A stretch of DNA of 35,637 nucleotides from an uncultured Bacteroidales bacterium (GCA_946610645.1 CAMOCK010000217.1:1-35637); one strand, 5' to 3'; positions 1 to 10,217 are shown, counted from the stretch's first letter. Numbers and translations are program-made. Notes: generated by a model not told the origin, from the letters alone.

Positions 1-1
1 A

Positions 2-178
2 TGGGTCGTCAACGCCTCCGCCGACGCCACCGTGCAGGTGATTGACATGATGGGTCGCGTGGTTCTTAGTACAGACGTTGCGCGCAACGTCTCTACAAAG
101 GGAATGGCACCCGGTGTCTATGTGATGCGTTTGATCGACGGAAAGGATGTGAAGACGCAGAAGATCGTCGTCGATTGA
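2..178 (+). CDS. C-terminal fragment of a T9SS type A sorting-domain protein (5' end outside window)
   Basis: Frame 2 reads WVVNASADATVQVIDMMGRVVLSTDVARNVSTKGMAPGVYVMRLIDGKDVKTQKIVVD*, a typical T9SS type A C-terminal domain. It is nearly identical to the C-terminus of the 625..6108 ORF. Confidence 0.85.
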   Translation, partial: WVVNASADATVQVIDMMGRVVLSTDVARNVSTKGMAPGVYVMRLIDGKDVKTQKIVVD

Positions 179-187
179 TGGTCGGGT

Positions 188-264
188 CTGTAGGGCTGTC
201 GTATTACGGCAGCCGCCATATTGGCAACCCAAACAGCGGCTGCCACAATGTGACAGCCCTACAG
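188..264. repeat. Long imperfect inverted repeat: outer arms 188-200/252-264 (CTGTAGGGCTGTC/GACAGCCCTACAG), inner arms 208-216/236-244 (GGCAGCCGC/GCGGCTGCC)
   Basis: Both arm pairs are perfect reverse complements, 13 bp and 9 bp, read directly. Confidence 0.9.
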
Positions 265-268
265 GCCT

Positions 269-317
269 CGCCCTGAAAGGGCGTAACATACCCTAACCGT
301 AGGTCACCGACCTACGG
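269..317. repeat. Two tandem hairpins, CGCCCT-GAA-AGGGCG (269-283) and CCGTAGGTC-ACC-GACCTACGG (297-317), separated by a 13-nt linker; REP-doublet-like
   Basis: Perfect 6-bp and 9-bp stems with 3-nt loops, read directly from the intergenic sequence. Confidence 0.8.
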
Positions 318-355
318 CAACAAACAGAAACAGTAACAAACCAACAAACAATAAA

Positions 356-622
356 ATGAAAAAACTGACACTAACAATCGCAATCCTCATTAGCATGGCC
401 GCAGGTGCCGTGGCACAGCCTTCGGGCGGCGGCCTGTTCCAACGCGGCGACGAATCCAACGAAACAAGCGGCTTCCGCAGCAATGGCGGACCCATGCTAC
501 CAGCCCAACACGGCTTCACTGACGACCAAAACGCCGACGAAAGCCCCTTGGTAGGCGGAATGGGCCTGCTGTTCGCCCTCGGAGTGGCCTATCTTGTCAG
601 AAAAAGAGATACGGAGGACTGA
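356..622 (+). CDS. Small exported protein with N-terminal signal peptide and C-terminal TM helix followed by a basic tail
   Basis: MKKLTLTIAILISMAAGAVAQ signal peptide; C-terminus GGMGLLFALGVAYLVRKRDTED. The stop is 2 nt before the ATG of the 1827-aa ORF. Confidence 0.75.
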   Translation: MKKLTLTIAILISMAAGAVAQPSGGGLFQRGDESNETSGFRSNGGPMLPAQHGFTDDQNADESPLVGGMGLLFALGVAYLVRKRDTED

Positions 623-624
623 CC

Positions 625-3600
625 ATGAACAAAAAGACCTTACTATTCTTAATGGTGTTGGCCTTGGGCGCGCCTTGGGCGGCTTGGGGACAACAGGCAT
701 TGACCGTCAATGACGGGACCAAAACGAATACAATCATACCAATTTATGGCTATAATGCCAAGAATTACAATGTACAAAGCCAATTCATCATCCCTGCCAG
801 CGCATTGACTGATTTGGTAGGAATGGAAATTTCAAAAATCACTTTCCATACCGCTTCCTATTATCCATCAGTGACATGGCCGGATGCAGAGTTCAAAGTC
901 TATCTCCTCTCGACCGATAAGGAAAGCTTTTCATTCAACGATTACGTTAACTGGGAATCGTTGTCGAACATGGTGGTGTATAACGGTGTTTTGTCTGTGA
1001 ACAACAACGAGATGGACATCACGCTGACTTCACCTTATACTTATACGGGCAATAATCTGTTGGTGGCTTTCGAGGAAACGACGTTGGCTTCTTCGTCAAG
1101 CAGTGTAAGTTGGTTAGGAATCCAAACGAGTAATAATGCTGCGGTTTATCGCTTTGATTATAGTGGAAGCAGTTATTACATGCAGGAGCAATTCCTCCCC
1201 AAAATGACCTTCACCTATACAGACGGCTTCGTGTGCCCGATGCCCTACGGGATAAGCTGCACCGAAACCACCCTCACCTCAGCCACCCTCACTTGGACTG
1301 CCGGCGGCGAGGAAACCGAATGGCAATTGGTGTATTCCACCAATCCCGACTTCGACCCCGATGCGGCCACACCCATTGCGGTGACGCAACCCACCTACAC
1401 CCTTGGCATTGAACCCGACGTGACCTATTACGCCTACGTCCGTGCCAAGTGCGATGCCAGTCATTATAGCGACTGGAGCGGGCCGCGCAGCTTCGGCAGC
1501 GTGTTTGCTGCGCCCCACGACTTCTATCCAACCAACGTGACCGCCAACACGGCCACAGTCACCTGGACCAATGGCGACGACGAAACCTCATGGCAAATCG
1601 TGACCTCAACCACGCCCGACTTCAACCCCGACAACGCCTCGCCGACCAACGTGACCGAGAAACCCTTCACCCTGACCAACCTCACCGCCGAGCAGACCTA
1701 TTACGCCTACATCCGCGCCACGTCGGGCAACTACCACAGCGCATGGAGCAACGTTTGCTGCTTCACACCGACTAACGCCCGAAGCCTGACCGTGGGCGAG
1801 GGCGGCACCCGTGGCGACGTGCCCGTGCCGTTGGCCTATGCCAACCTCGGCAACACCAAGAGCGAGTTCATCATCCCCGCCGAGCGATTGACGGCGATGA
1901 AATACGGCACCATCACCCGCCTCACCTTCTACTGCGACGCACAAACGTGGATGGGCGCGGGCATCTGGGTCTATGTGGGCGAAACCGACCAAACCTCGCT
2001 CAACGCCGACAACCTGATTCCGGCCAGCGACATGACTTACGTCCACTACGGGAAAATGATCGTCGCCGACCAGCAGATGGTGGTCACGTTCAACAGAACG
2101 ACGCACCAGTACATGGGCGGCAACTTGGTGGTTTACTTCGAGCAATACAACGCAGGCGAAGCCAGCACAGGCCGCTGGTATGGCGTGCCTTCCGACAACC
2201 AAGCGATGTACTACGACGGCACCTCGAACCAATTTGTAGGTTTCATGCCCAAGACCACCATCAGCTACTTTGCCGGCTCATGCGCAGAGCCTGAATATTT
2301 GACTACAGAAAATGTCACCACCAACTCGGCCAACGTGGTTTGGACGGCTGGCGGCAGCGAAACCTCGTGGCTGCTGCAATACCGCGAAGCCAACGGCGAG
2401 TGGAGCGAGGCCGTTACGGTCAACGAAACGCCTTCCCATGTACTTAGCGGATTGACGGCTTCCACCACCTACGAAGTGAGGGTGAAAGCCGCCTGCTACG
2501 ACGACCTCCATAGCGACTGGACGGACGTTTACAGCTTCACCACTTGCGGCTCAGCGACCATCACCGCCGAAAACCCGTTTACGGAAGACTTCGACGGCGT
2601 GGAAGGCCAAATGCCCGATTGCTGGTCGGTGGCCAAAAGCAGTGAGAGCAACGTGGTGCGGATTAACGAAGATTGGCAATATGGGGGCGGGGAGCCAACC
2701 ATCTTGAAATACCTGAATTTCCATGTGTATGAATCGGATCATGCCACTACTGCCTACGCCGTTCTGCCCGAAATCACCAACATCAGCCAAACGCAGATGA
2801 AATTCAATGCCAGCGGCAACGCTTTCGCCGTCGGCGTGATGGAAAACGGTGTCTTCCATGAGGTGAAGGCTTTCGATGCCATGGAAAACACAGCTCCCTG
2901 CGTGGTTTATTTCGACCAATACACGGGCAACGGCACCAACATCGCCATTGGCCTCAATACGAGCGATTATGCCGAGTTGAATGTCGATGACGTGGAAGTG
3001 TCGCTGCTGCCCTCGTGTTTCGTGCCTTCCAGTTTGGAAGTGGTGGAGGCCGAAGAAAACGCCCTGACGCTGCAATGGTCGGCCTACGGCGACGAAACCG
3101 CTTGGCAGATGCAATACACCAACAACGGCACCGACTGGACCATGGTGGAGGTCAGCCAAACCGAGCTTGTCCAAGGGCAATACCGCCTGCAAGGTCTCTC
3201 GGCAAGCACGAACTACCAAGTCCGTTTGCGCGCCTCGTGCGGTGGCAACGACTTCAGCGACTGGACGCAGCCGATTGCGACCCAAACCTTGTGCGGGCTT
3301 TACACAGATGCATCCTATTTGGAGAACTTCGACGAAATCGTTTCCGAGCAATGGCAAGACGAAGAGCCCAACCTGCCTCTGTGCTGGCAATGGATCAATG
3401 CGTCGACGCACGAAAGCAACAAGCTTTTCCCGACCGTGTTTACCGTGAATCAATATGATAGCCAATACCAGTCGCCTTACAGCCTTTTGAAATTCCAAGT
3501 CAATGGCGACGTCAACAACTATGGCGAGGAAACCGTTTACGACCAATACGCCATCCTGCCCGAAATCGCCGACTTGGGGTCGAAGCAAATCAAGTTCTCG

Positions 3601-6108
3601 GCCCGTGCGGGCGAGTGGGGCTATCCGGTCAGTTTCGTCGTCGGCCTGATAACCGACCCGACCGATGCCACCACTTTCGCGCCCATACGCACCATGCAAA
3701 CCTCAGACATCGTGTATCACGACTTTACGGTCTATTTCGAGGAGAACCATTCGGGATATATCGCCTTCAAGTTGCCGGCAGTGGCCGAAACCCTCACCGT
3801 GCTTTACATTGAGGACATTGCCGTCACGCCCGCACCCGATTGCAAGATGCTGTTTGATTTCGCCTTGGTCGGGAACTCGATAACCGACGAATCCGCGACT
3901 TTGGATTGGACCCCCAACGGACACGAGACCCAATGGCAAATCCAATACCGCACCGACCGCGAAGATTGGACCACCGTGATTGCCGAGCAACACCCCTTCA
4001 CGCTCACGGGCTTGGAGGGCAACAATTACTACCATGTGCGAGTACGCGCCCGCTGCGGCGAAGACCAATACGGCGAGTGGTCGGATATGCTCAGCTTCAA
4101 CACCGATTGTCCAGAGTATCAGCCCATTCCGTACTATGAAGGCTTCGAGACTTGGACAGGCGACGAACTTGATGCACATGGCGACATGCTTCCATGCTGG
4201 TCGAAGTTGAGCACCTATACCGATGATTATGGCGGCACAGGTCCCTACGTTTTCTTGCTTGGAGGACACACTGGAGAGGGAGAATTGACCTTTGAAATGA
4301 GGCCCTCAAATGCCTGTCAGATGGCCATCTTGCCTGCCATCCAAAACCTGAAAGACATGCAAATCAGCTTCTATGCAAAAGGCCTGGAAGGCAGCAATTA
4401 TGTGGGCTATTTCTATTCCGACTTCGAAGTGGGCGTGATGACCGACCCAAACGATGCCTCAACCTACCAATTCATACAAAGCATCCATCCCGACGACGCC
4501 AATTACACGAAATACACGATTCCATTCAATACTTACACGGGCAATGGCAACTACATCGTCTTCAGGATGGTTGGCAATCCTTCCTTGAGAAGCCGTGCAT
4601 ATATTGACGACATTGTGGTCAGCGAAATCGTCAACTACACCAACGTTTTCACCTGCGAGAGCTACGACGGCGGCTATTGGAACGACCCAAGCTATTGGTC
4701 GGCGGCAACATTGCCCACGATGGACGACAACGTCACCATCAAAGGCAAGGCCATCATCCCAAGTGACTATGTGGCGGAGGCCAACATCGTTGAGTTTGGC
4801 GAAAATGGTTCGCTCCATGTCGAGAACAACGGCCAGCTGAAGCACAACAACATTGGAGTGGAGGCCACCTTCGCGAAAGCCATTGAAGGCTATGGCGAAT
4901 CGGTTCGTGGCGGATATTACCTCATTTCGTCGCCGATGGTGGGCAGCCTCGATGCCAAGACCAACCAATATTTCGGCACGGGCGACGTGCTCGGCCTGCT
5001 TGATGGCGAATACGACCTTTACCGCTTCAGCCAGTCCTACGACGAGGAATGGCGCAACTACAAGAAGGACCTCTTCACCATCGACATGAAGACGGGCTAC
5101 CTCTACGCCAACCGCGACGGCGTCACCCTGACCTATTCCGGCACGTTGCAGCCCAGCGGCAACGAAGTGGAAGTGACGCTTGAAAACGAAAGCACGGCCA
5201 CTTTCGACGGCTACAACCTGATTGGCAATCCGTTCCCATGCGATGCCTACCTTGCCGACGGACGGAGCTTCTACAGGCTCAATCCGGCGGGGACGAACCT
5301 GATGGAGGCCGAGGGATCCATTGCGCCATGCGAAGGCGTCTTTGTGCAATCCACGGCGCCGGGACAGACCGTTGCATTCACCAGAAACCAGCCTCGCAGC
5401 GAAGGCTCGATGGCGTTCACGCTGAGGAAGAGACAAACAGTTAGAGCCGGTGCTTCGACGGGCTCAGCGACCTCAACCTCAGCGACCTTGGATCGCGTCC
5501 GCATCCGCTTCGGAGAAGGCGACAACCTTGGCAAGCTCACGCTCATGGCCTCGTCCGACATGCTCTCAATCCCGCAAAACGGAACGGATTATGCCGTTGT
5601 CTTCAGCCAGCCCGTGGGCGAGCTGCCGCTCAACTTCGAGGCATCGGAAAACGGCACCTACACCCTCAGCTTCGAAAACGCCACCGAAGGCCTCGTCTAT
5701 TGCCACCTCATCGACAACCTCACTGGTGCCGATGTCGACCTCTTGACCCCGGCAGGCTTCCCCCTTTACAAAGGGGGTCAGGGGGATTCAAACGCACCCC
5801 GACAGGCAGAATACACCTTCACCGCCAAGAAGAGCGACTATGCCAGCCGCTTCCGCGTGGTGTTTGCTTCCGTTTGCGAGGACGCAGACGGCGACAGCGC
5901 GAGCAAATTCGCCTTCTACAACGGCAGCGCATGGGTCATCAATGCCTCAGCCGATGCCATCGTGCAGGTGATTGACATGATGGGTCGCGTGGTGGTTTCA
6001 ACCGACGTTGCGCACAACGTCTCTACAAAGGGCATAGCCCCTGGCGTGTATGTGATGCGCCTCATCGATGGCAACGACGTGAAGACGCAGAAGATCATCG
6101 TCGATTAA
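625..6108 (+). CDS. Large T9SS type A secreted protein with multiple fibronectin type III-like and choice-of-anchor-like modules
   Basis: Signal peptide MNKKTLLFLMVLALGAPWAAWGQ. About five FN3-like segments (e.g. LTWTAGGEETEWQLVYS...YYAYVRAKC). Three ENFD/EGFE...LPCW segments. C-terminal T9SS type A sorting domain. Confidence 0.9.
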   Translation: MNKKTLLFLMVLALGAPWAAWGQQALTVNDGTKTNTIIPIYGYNAKNYNVQSQFIIPASALTDLVGMEISKITFHTASYYPSVTWPDAEFKVYLLSTDKESFSFNDYVNWESLSNMVVYNGVLSVNNNEMDITLTSPYTYTGNNLLVAFEETTLASSSSSVSWLGIQTSNNAAVYRFDYSGSSYYMQEQFLPKMTFTYTDGFVCPMPYGISCTETTLTSATLTWTAGGEETEWQLVYSTNPDFDPDAATPIAVTQPTYTLGIEPDVTYYAYVRAKCDASHYSDWSGPRSFGSVFAAPHDFYPTNVTANTATVTWTNGDDETSWQIVTSTTPDFNPDNASPTNVTEKPFTLTNLTAEQTYYAYIRATSGNYHSAWSNVCCFTPTNARSLTVGEGGTRGDVPVPLAYANLGNTKSEFIIPAERLTAMKYGTITRLTFYCDAQTWMGAGIWVYVGETDQTSLNADNLIPASDMTYVHYGKMIVADQQMVVTFNRTTHQYMGGNLVVYFEQYNAGEASTGRWYGVPSDNQAMYYDGTSNQFVGFMPKTTISYFAGSCAEPEYLTTENVTTNSANVVWTAGGSETSWLLQYREANGEWSEAVTVNETPSHVLSGLTASTTYEVRVKAACYDDLHSDWTDVYSFTTCGSATITAENPFTEDFDGVEGQMPDCWSVAKSSESNVVRINEDWQYGGGEPTILKYLNFHVYESDHATTAYAVLPEITNISQTQMKFNASGNAFAVGVMENGVFHEVKAFDAMENTAPCVVYFDQYTGNGTNIAIGLNTSDYAELNVDDVEVSLLPSCFVPSSLEVVEAEENALTLQWSAYGDETAWQMQYTNNGTDWTMVEVSQTELVQGQYRLQGLSASTNYQVRLRASCGGNDFSDWTQPIATQTLCGLYTDASYLENFDEIVSEQWQDEEPNLPLCWQWINASTHESNKLFPTVFTVNQYDSQYQSPYSLLKFQVNGDVNNYGEETVYDQYAILPEIADLGSKQIKFSARAGEWGYPVSFVVGLITDPTDATTFAPIRTMQTSDIVYHDFTVYFEENHSGYIAFKLPAVAETLTVLYIEDIAVTPAPDCKMLFDFALVGNSITDESATLDWTPNGHETQWQIQYRTDREDWTTVIAEQHPFTLTGLEGNNYYHVRVRARCGEDQYGEWSDMLSFNTDCPEYQPIPYYEGFETWTGDELDAHGDMLPCWSKLSTYTDDYGGTGPYVFLLGGHTGEGELTFEMRPSNACQMAILPAIQNLKDMQISFYAKGLEGSNYVGYFYSDFEVGVMTDPNDASTYQFIQSIHPDDANYTKYTIPFNTYTGNGNYIVFRMVGNPSLRSRAYIDDIVVSEIVNYTNVFTCESYDGGYWNDPSYWSAATLPTMDDNVTIKGKAIIPSDYVAEANIVEFGENGSLHVENNGQLKHNNIGVEATFAKAIEGYGESVRGGYYLISSPMVGSLDAKTNQYFGTGDVLGLLDGEYDLYRFSQSYDEEWRNYKKDLFTIDMKTGYLYANRDGVTLTYSGTLQPSGNEVEVTLENESTATFDGYNLIGNPFPCDAYLADGRSFYRLNPAGTNLMEAEGSIAPCEGVFVQSTAPGQTVAFTRNQPRSEGSMAFTLRKRQTVRAGASTGSATSTSATLDRVRIRFGEGDNLGKLTLMASSDMLSIPQNGTDYAVVFSQPVGELPLNFEASENGTYTLSFENATEGLVYCHLIDNLTGADVDLLTPAGFPLYKGGQGDSNAPRQAEYTFTAKKSDYASRFRVVFASVCEDADGDSASKFAFYNGSAWVINASADAIVQVIDMMGRVVVSTDVAHNVSTKGIAPGVYVMRLIDGNDVKTQKIIVD
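5760..5777. repeat. Palindromic repeat CCCCCTTT-AC-AAAGGGGG inside the coding region
   Basis: Perfect 8-bp arms, followed by TCAGGGGGATT. Translated in frame as FPLYKGGQGDSN. Confidence 0.85.
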
Positions 6109-6132
6109 TTCCGGCATCCGCCGGTTTTCCCG

Positions 6133-6165
6133 AGCCGGCAGCCTTAGACTGCCGGCTGTTTTTGT
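6133..6165 (+). terminator. Rho-independent-type terminator after the large T9SS gene
   Basis: AGCCGGCAG-CCTTAGA-CTGCCGGCT followed by GTTTTTGTTG. Confidence 0.8.
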
Positions 6166-6249
6166 TGTAATCCACTGAAACACAATAAAACGATCCTAAC
6201 GCCGTTATTTTTCTTGCACGAAAAAAACCATGCAATGAAAAATAATCAC

Positions 6250-6257
6250 TATCTTTG
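6250..6257 (+). promoter_or_regulatory. Bacteroidota -7 promoter element (TATCTTTG) upstream of guaB
   Basis: Matches TAnnTTTG, 24 nt upstream of the guaB ATG; no clear -33 element. Confidence 0.5.
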
Positions 6258-6268
6258 CCGATTAATAA

Positions 6269-7753
<1,485 letters not shown>

Positions 7754-7755
7754 AC

Positions 7756-8166
7756 ATGAAAGCATCCATTACTTTTCCCGAACTGCAAAACATCCTTTTG
7801 GAGAAAACCAACCAAGCCTTGTCATTCGCTTTCGTCGATGGGCGCACTGTCAGGGTGAGCTATCCGATCAACCTCGGCTTCATCAAAAAGGACATTTCGG
7901 CCAATCTTGTCATCAAAGAACTGATTGGCAGCGACTTGCTTGTGCAACTCTCAGCCGGACTTGGCACCGACACGCTTCTCACCACCGCGCTCAACCTGCT
8001 GAAAGGCAAGATTCCGCACGGCTTGTTGGAACAACGTCCCGACAGCCACTTGCTGCTGCATCTGGGACAGATCCCGCAGGTGAAGTCGGTGTTCGACAAG
8101 GTCGATGTACGCGACCTCCACGTCCTCAACGAAGGCCTCGAAGTGGAAGGCGCATTGAAAATGTAA
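7756..8166 (+). CDS. Hypothetical protein, 136 aa
   Basis: Full ORF starting 2 nt after guaB; no family recognised. Confidence 0.7.
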   Translation: MKASITFPELQNILLEKTNQALSFAFVDGRTVRVSYPINLGFIKKDISANLVIKELIGSDLLVQLSAGLGTDTLLTTALNLLKGKIPHGLLEQRPDSHLLLHLGQIPQVKSVFDKVDVRDLHVLNEGLEVEGALKM

Positions 8167-8198
8167 CGAAAGAACAAAAAAGAAAAAGAATAATAAAA

Positions 8199-10217
8199 AT
8201 GAAAAAAAGCAATTTATTGAAAACCATTGCATTGGCATCGCTTTTGGTGCCGACCATGCTTTTGAACGCCCAGTCGAAACTCGACAAGGAAGTGCTGATG
8301 ACCATCGGCAACGAGAAAATCACCGTGAAGGAGTTCACCGACGTCTATTACAAGAACAACCTGAAGAGCGAGGTCATCGAGAAAAAGTCTGTCGATGACT
8401 ACCTCGACCTGTTCGTCAATTTCCGTATGAAGGTGATGGAGGCCGAAGCGCAAAAACTCGACACCTCGGCGAAGTTCCACAAAGAGCTGGCCGGCTACCG
8501 CAAGCAGTTGGCCAAGCCGTTCATGAGCAGCGACGACATCTCCGACGAATTGCTTCAAGAGGCTTATGAACGCTCGTTGAAAGACATTCGCGCTTCGCAT
8601 ATCCTCATCAGATGCGACAAGCACGCCTTGCCTTCAGACACGCTGAAGGCCTACAACAAGGCCATCGAAGTCAGAAACAAAGCCATCAAAGGCCAGGACT
8701 TTGGCGACTTGGCCGTGCGCTATTCCGACGACCCTTCGGCAAAAGACTCGCCAGCCACACAAGACATGCCCGCCCGCAAGGGCAATCGCGGCGATTTGGG
8801 CTATTTCACCGTGTTCAACATGGTGTATCCTTTCGAGACAGGTGCCTACAACACCAAGGAAGGCGAAATCTCCATGCCCGTGCGCAGCGACTTCGGATAC
8901 CATGTCATCAAGGTGCAAAGCGTGACCGAAGCCATGGGTACCGTTCAAGCCGCGCACATCTTCCTGCAATTACCCTTCGATGCCTCGGAAGAAGACGTGG
9001 CAGCCACTAAGCAGAAAGCCAACAATATCTACGACGAACTGATGGCCCAAAACGGCAAAAACTGGAACGAAGCCGTCACACAATATTCCGACGACCGTGG
9101 CACCGTGTCGCGTGGCGGTGCGTTGAGCAGCTTCACTGTGAGCCGTATCGTACCAGAGTTTATAGAAGTGTGCAAGTCGTTGAAAGAAAATGAAATAGCG
9201 AAGCCCGTGCGCACCATGTACGGCTATCACATCATCAAACTGTTGAACAAGACCGGTATCGGATCGTTCGAGAAGGAACGCAAGAGCCTCAGCGAACGCA
9301 TCGAAAAAGACATGCGCTCCAAGAAATCGGAGGAGATGGTGCTCAAGCAAATCAGGAAAGAATACAAATTCAAGGCCAACGACAAGAACATTGAGGCTTT
9401 CATGGCTACAATCGACAGTACCATTCTCAATGCTGCCTACAAACCCTCCGACAAGGCCGACATGAATGCTGTCCTGTTCACCATCGACGGCAAACCCACC
9501 AAGGCAAAAGAGTTTTCTGACTACATCACCCAAAAGCAGATGCCCCAAAAATATGTCACCCCAGGCACCTACGCTTATCAGTTGTATGAGAGCTTCTCAA
9601 ACGAAAAGATGATGGACTACGCCGACGCAAACCTTGAAAACAAATACCCCGAGTTCAAGGCAATGGTGCAGGAATACAAGGACGGCATTCTCCTCTTCGA
9701 CCTCATGGACCGCGAAGTGTGGACCAAAGCCGTGAAAGACACCACTGGCCTGAAGGAATACCACGAGCGTAATGCCGGCAAATACATGTGGAACGACCGC
9801 GTGTTGGCCACGGTAATCACGGTGGCTCGCGCCGAATCGCTGCCCAAGGTGAAGAACCTTATCGAAGCAGGAACGCCATTGGACAGCCTTAGGTCAGCCA
9901 TCAGCCGCGATTCCATCAATTTCGCCTATGTGCGCAAGGGATTCTACCAAAAAGGCGACAACCAATATGTTGACCAAACCGAGTGGAAAGAAGGCGTGAT
10001 GAACGAAATCCCCTCCACCGTCGATCAATCCACCGTCATCGTCTGCATCCGAGAGGTCCACAAACCCGAACCGAAAACATTGAAAGAAGCCAAAGGTCTC
10101 GTCACCTCCGACTACCAACTGGAACTTGAGGAAAAATGGATGGAGGTCTTGCACAAGAAATATCCTGTGAAAGTCGACGAGAAAGTTCTCGAAAAGGTTA
10201 GAAATCTTTATAAATGA
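8199..10217 (+). CDS. Peptidyl-prolyl cis-trans isomerase with two parvulin (PpiC) domains, SurA/PpiD-like
   Basis: Signal peptide; two parvulin modules (ASHILIRCDKHA...GDLGYFTVFNMVYPFE...SDFGYHVIKV and AAHIFLQLP...GGALSSFTVSRIVPEF...YGYHIIKL). Confidence 0.92.
   Translation: MKKSNLLKTIALASLLVPTMLLNAQSKLDKEVLMTIGNEKITVKEFTDVYYKNNLKSEVIEKKSVDDYLDLFVNFRMKVMEAEAQKLDTSAKFHKELAGYRKQLAKPFMSSDDISDELLQEAYERSLKDIRASHILIRCDKHALPSDTLKAYNKAIEVRNKAIKGQDFGDLAVRYSDDPSAKDSPATQDMPARKGNRGDLGYFTVFNMVYPFETGAYNTKEGEISMPVRSDFGYHVIKVQSVTEAMGTVQAAHIFLQLPFDASEEDVAATKQKANNIYDELMAQNGKNWNEAVTQYSDDRGTVSRGGALSSFTVSRIVPEFIEVCKSLKENEIAKPVRTMYGYHIIKLLNKTGIGSFEKERKSLSERIEKDMRSKKSEEMVLKQIRKEYKFKANDKNIEAFMATIDSTILNAAYKPSDKADMNAVLFTIDGKPTKAKEFSDYITQKQMPQKYVTPGTYAYQLYESFSNEKMMDYADANLENKYPEFKAMVQEYKDGILLFDLMDREVWTKAVKDTTGLKEYHERNAGKYMWNDRVLATVITVARAESLPKVKNLIEAGTPLDSLRSAISRDSINFAYVRKGFYQKGDNQYVDQTEWKEGVMNEIPSTVDQSTVIVCIREVHKPEPKTLKEAKGLVTSDYQLELEEKWMEVLHKKYPVKVDEKVLEKVRNLYK

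Noticed and set aside
2551-3699. 382-aa minus-strand ORF within the T9SS gene
   Set aside because: Shadow ORF of the large repeat-containing coding sequence; no signal or domain recognised.
625-6108. Tandem FN3-like modules considered as a nucleotide-level repeat array or CRISPR
   Set aside because: The modules are divergent protein domains without direct short repeats and regular spacers.
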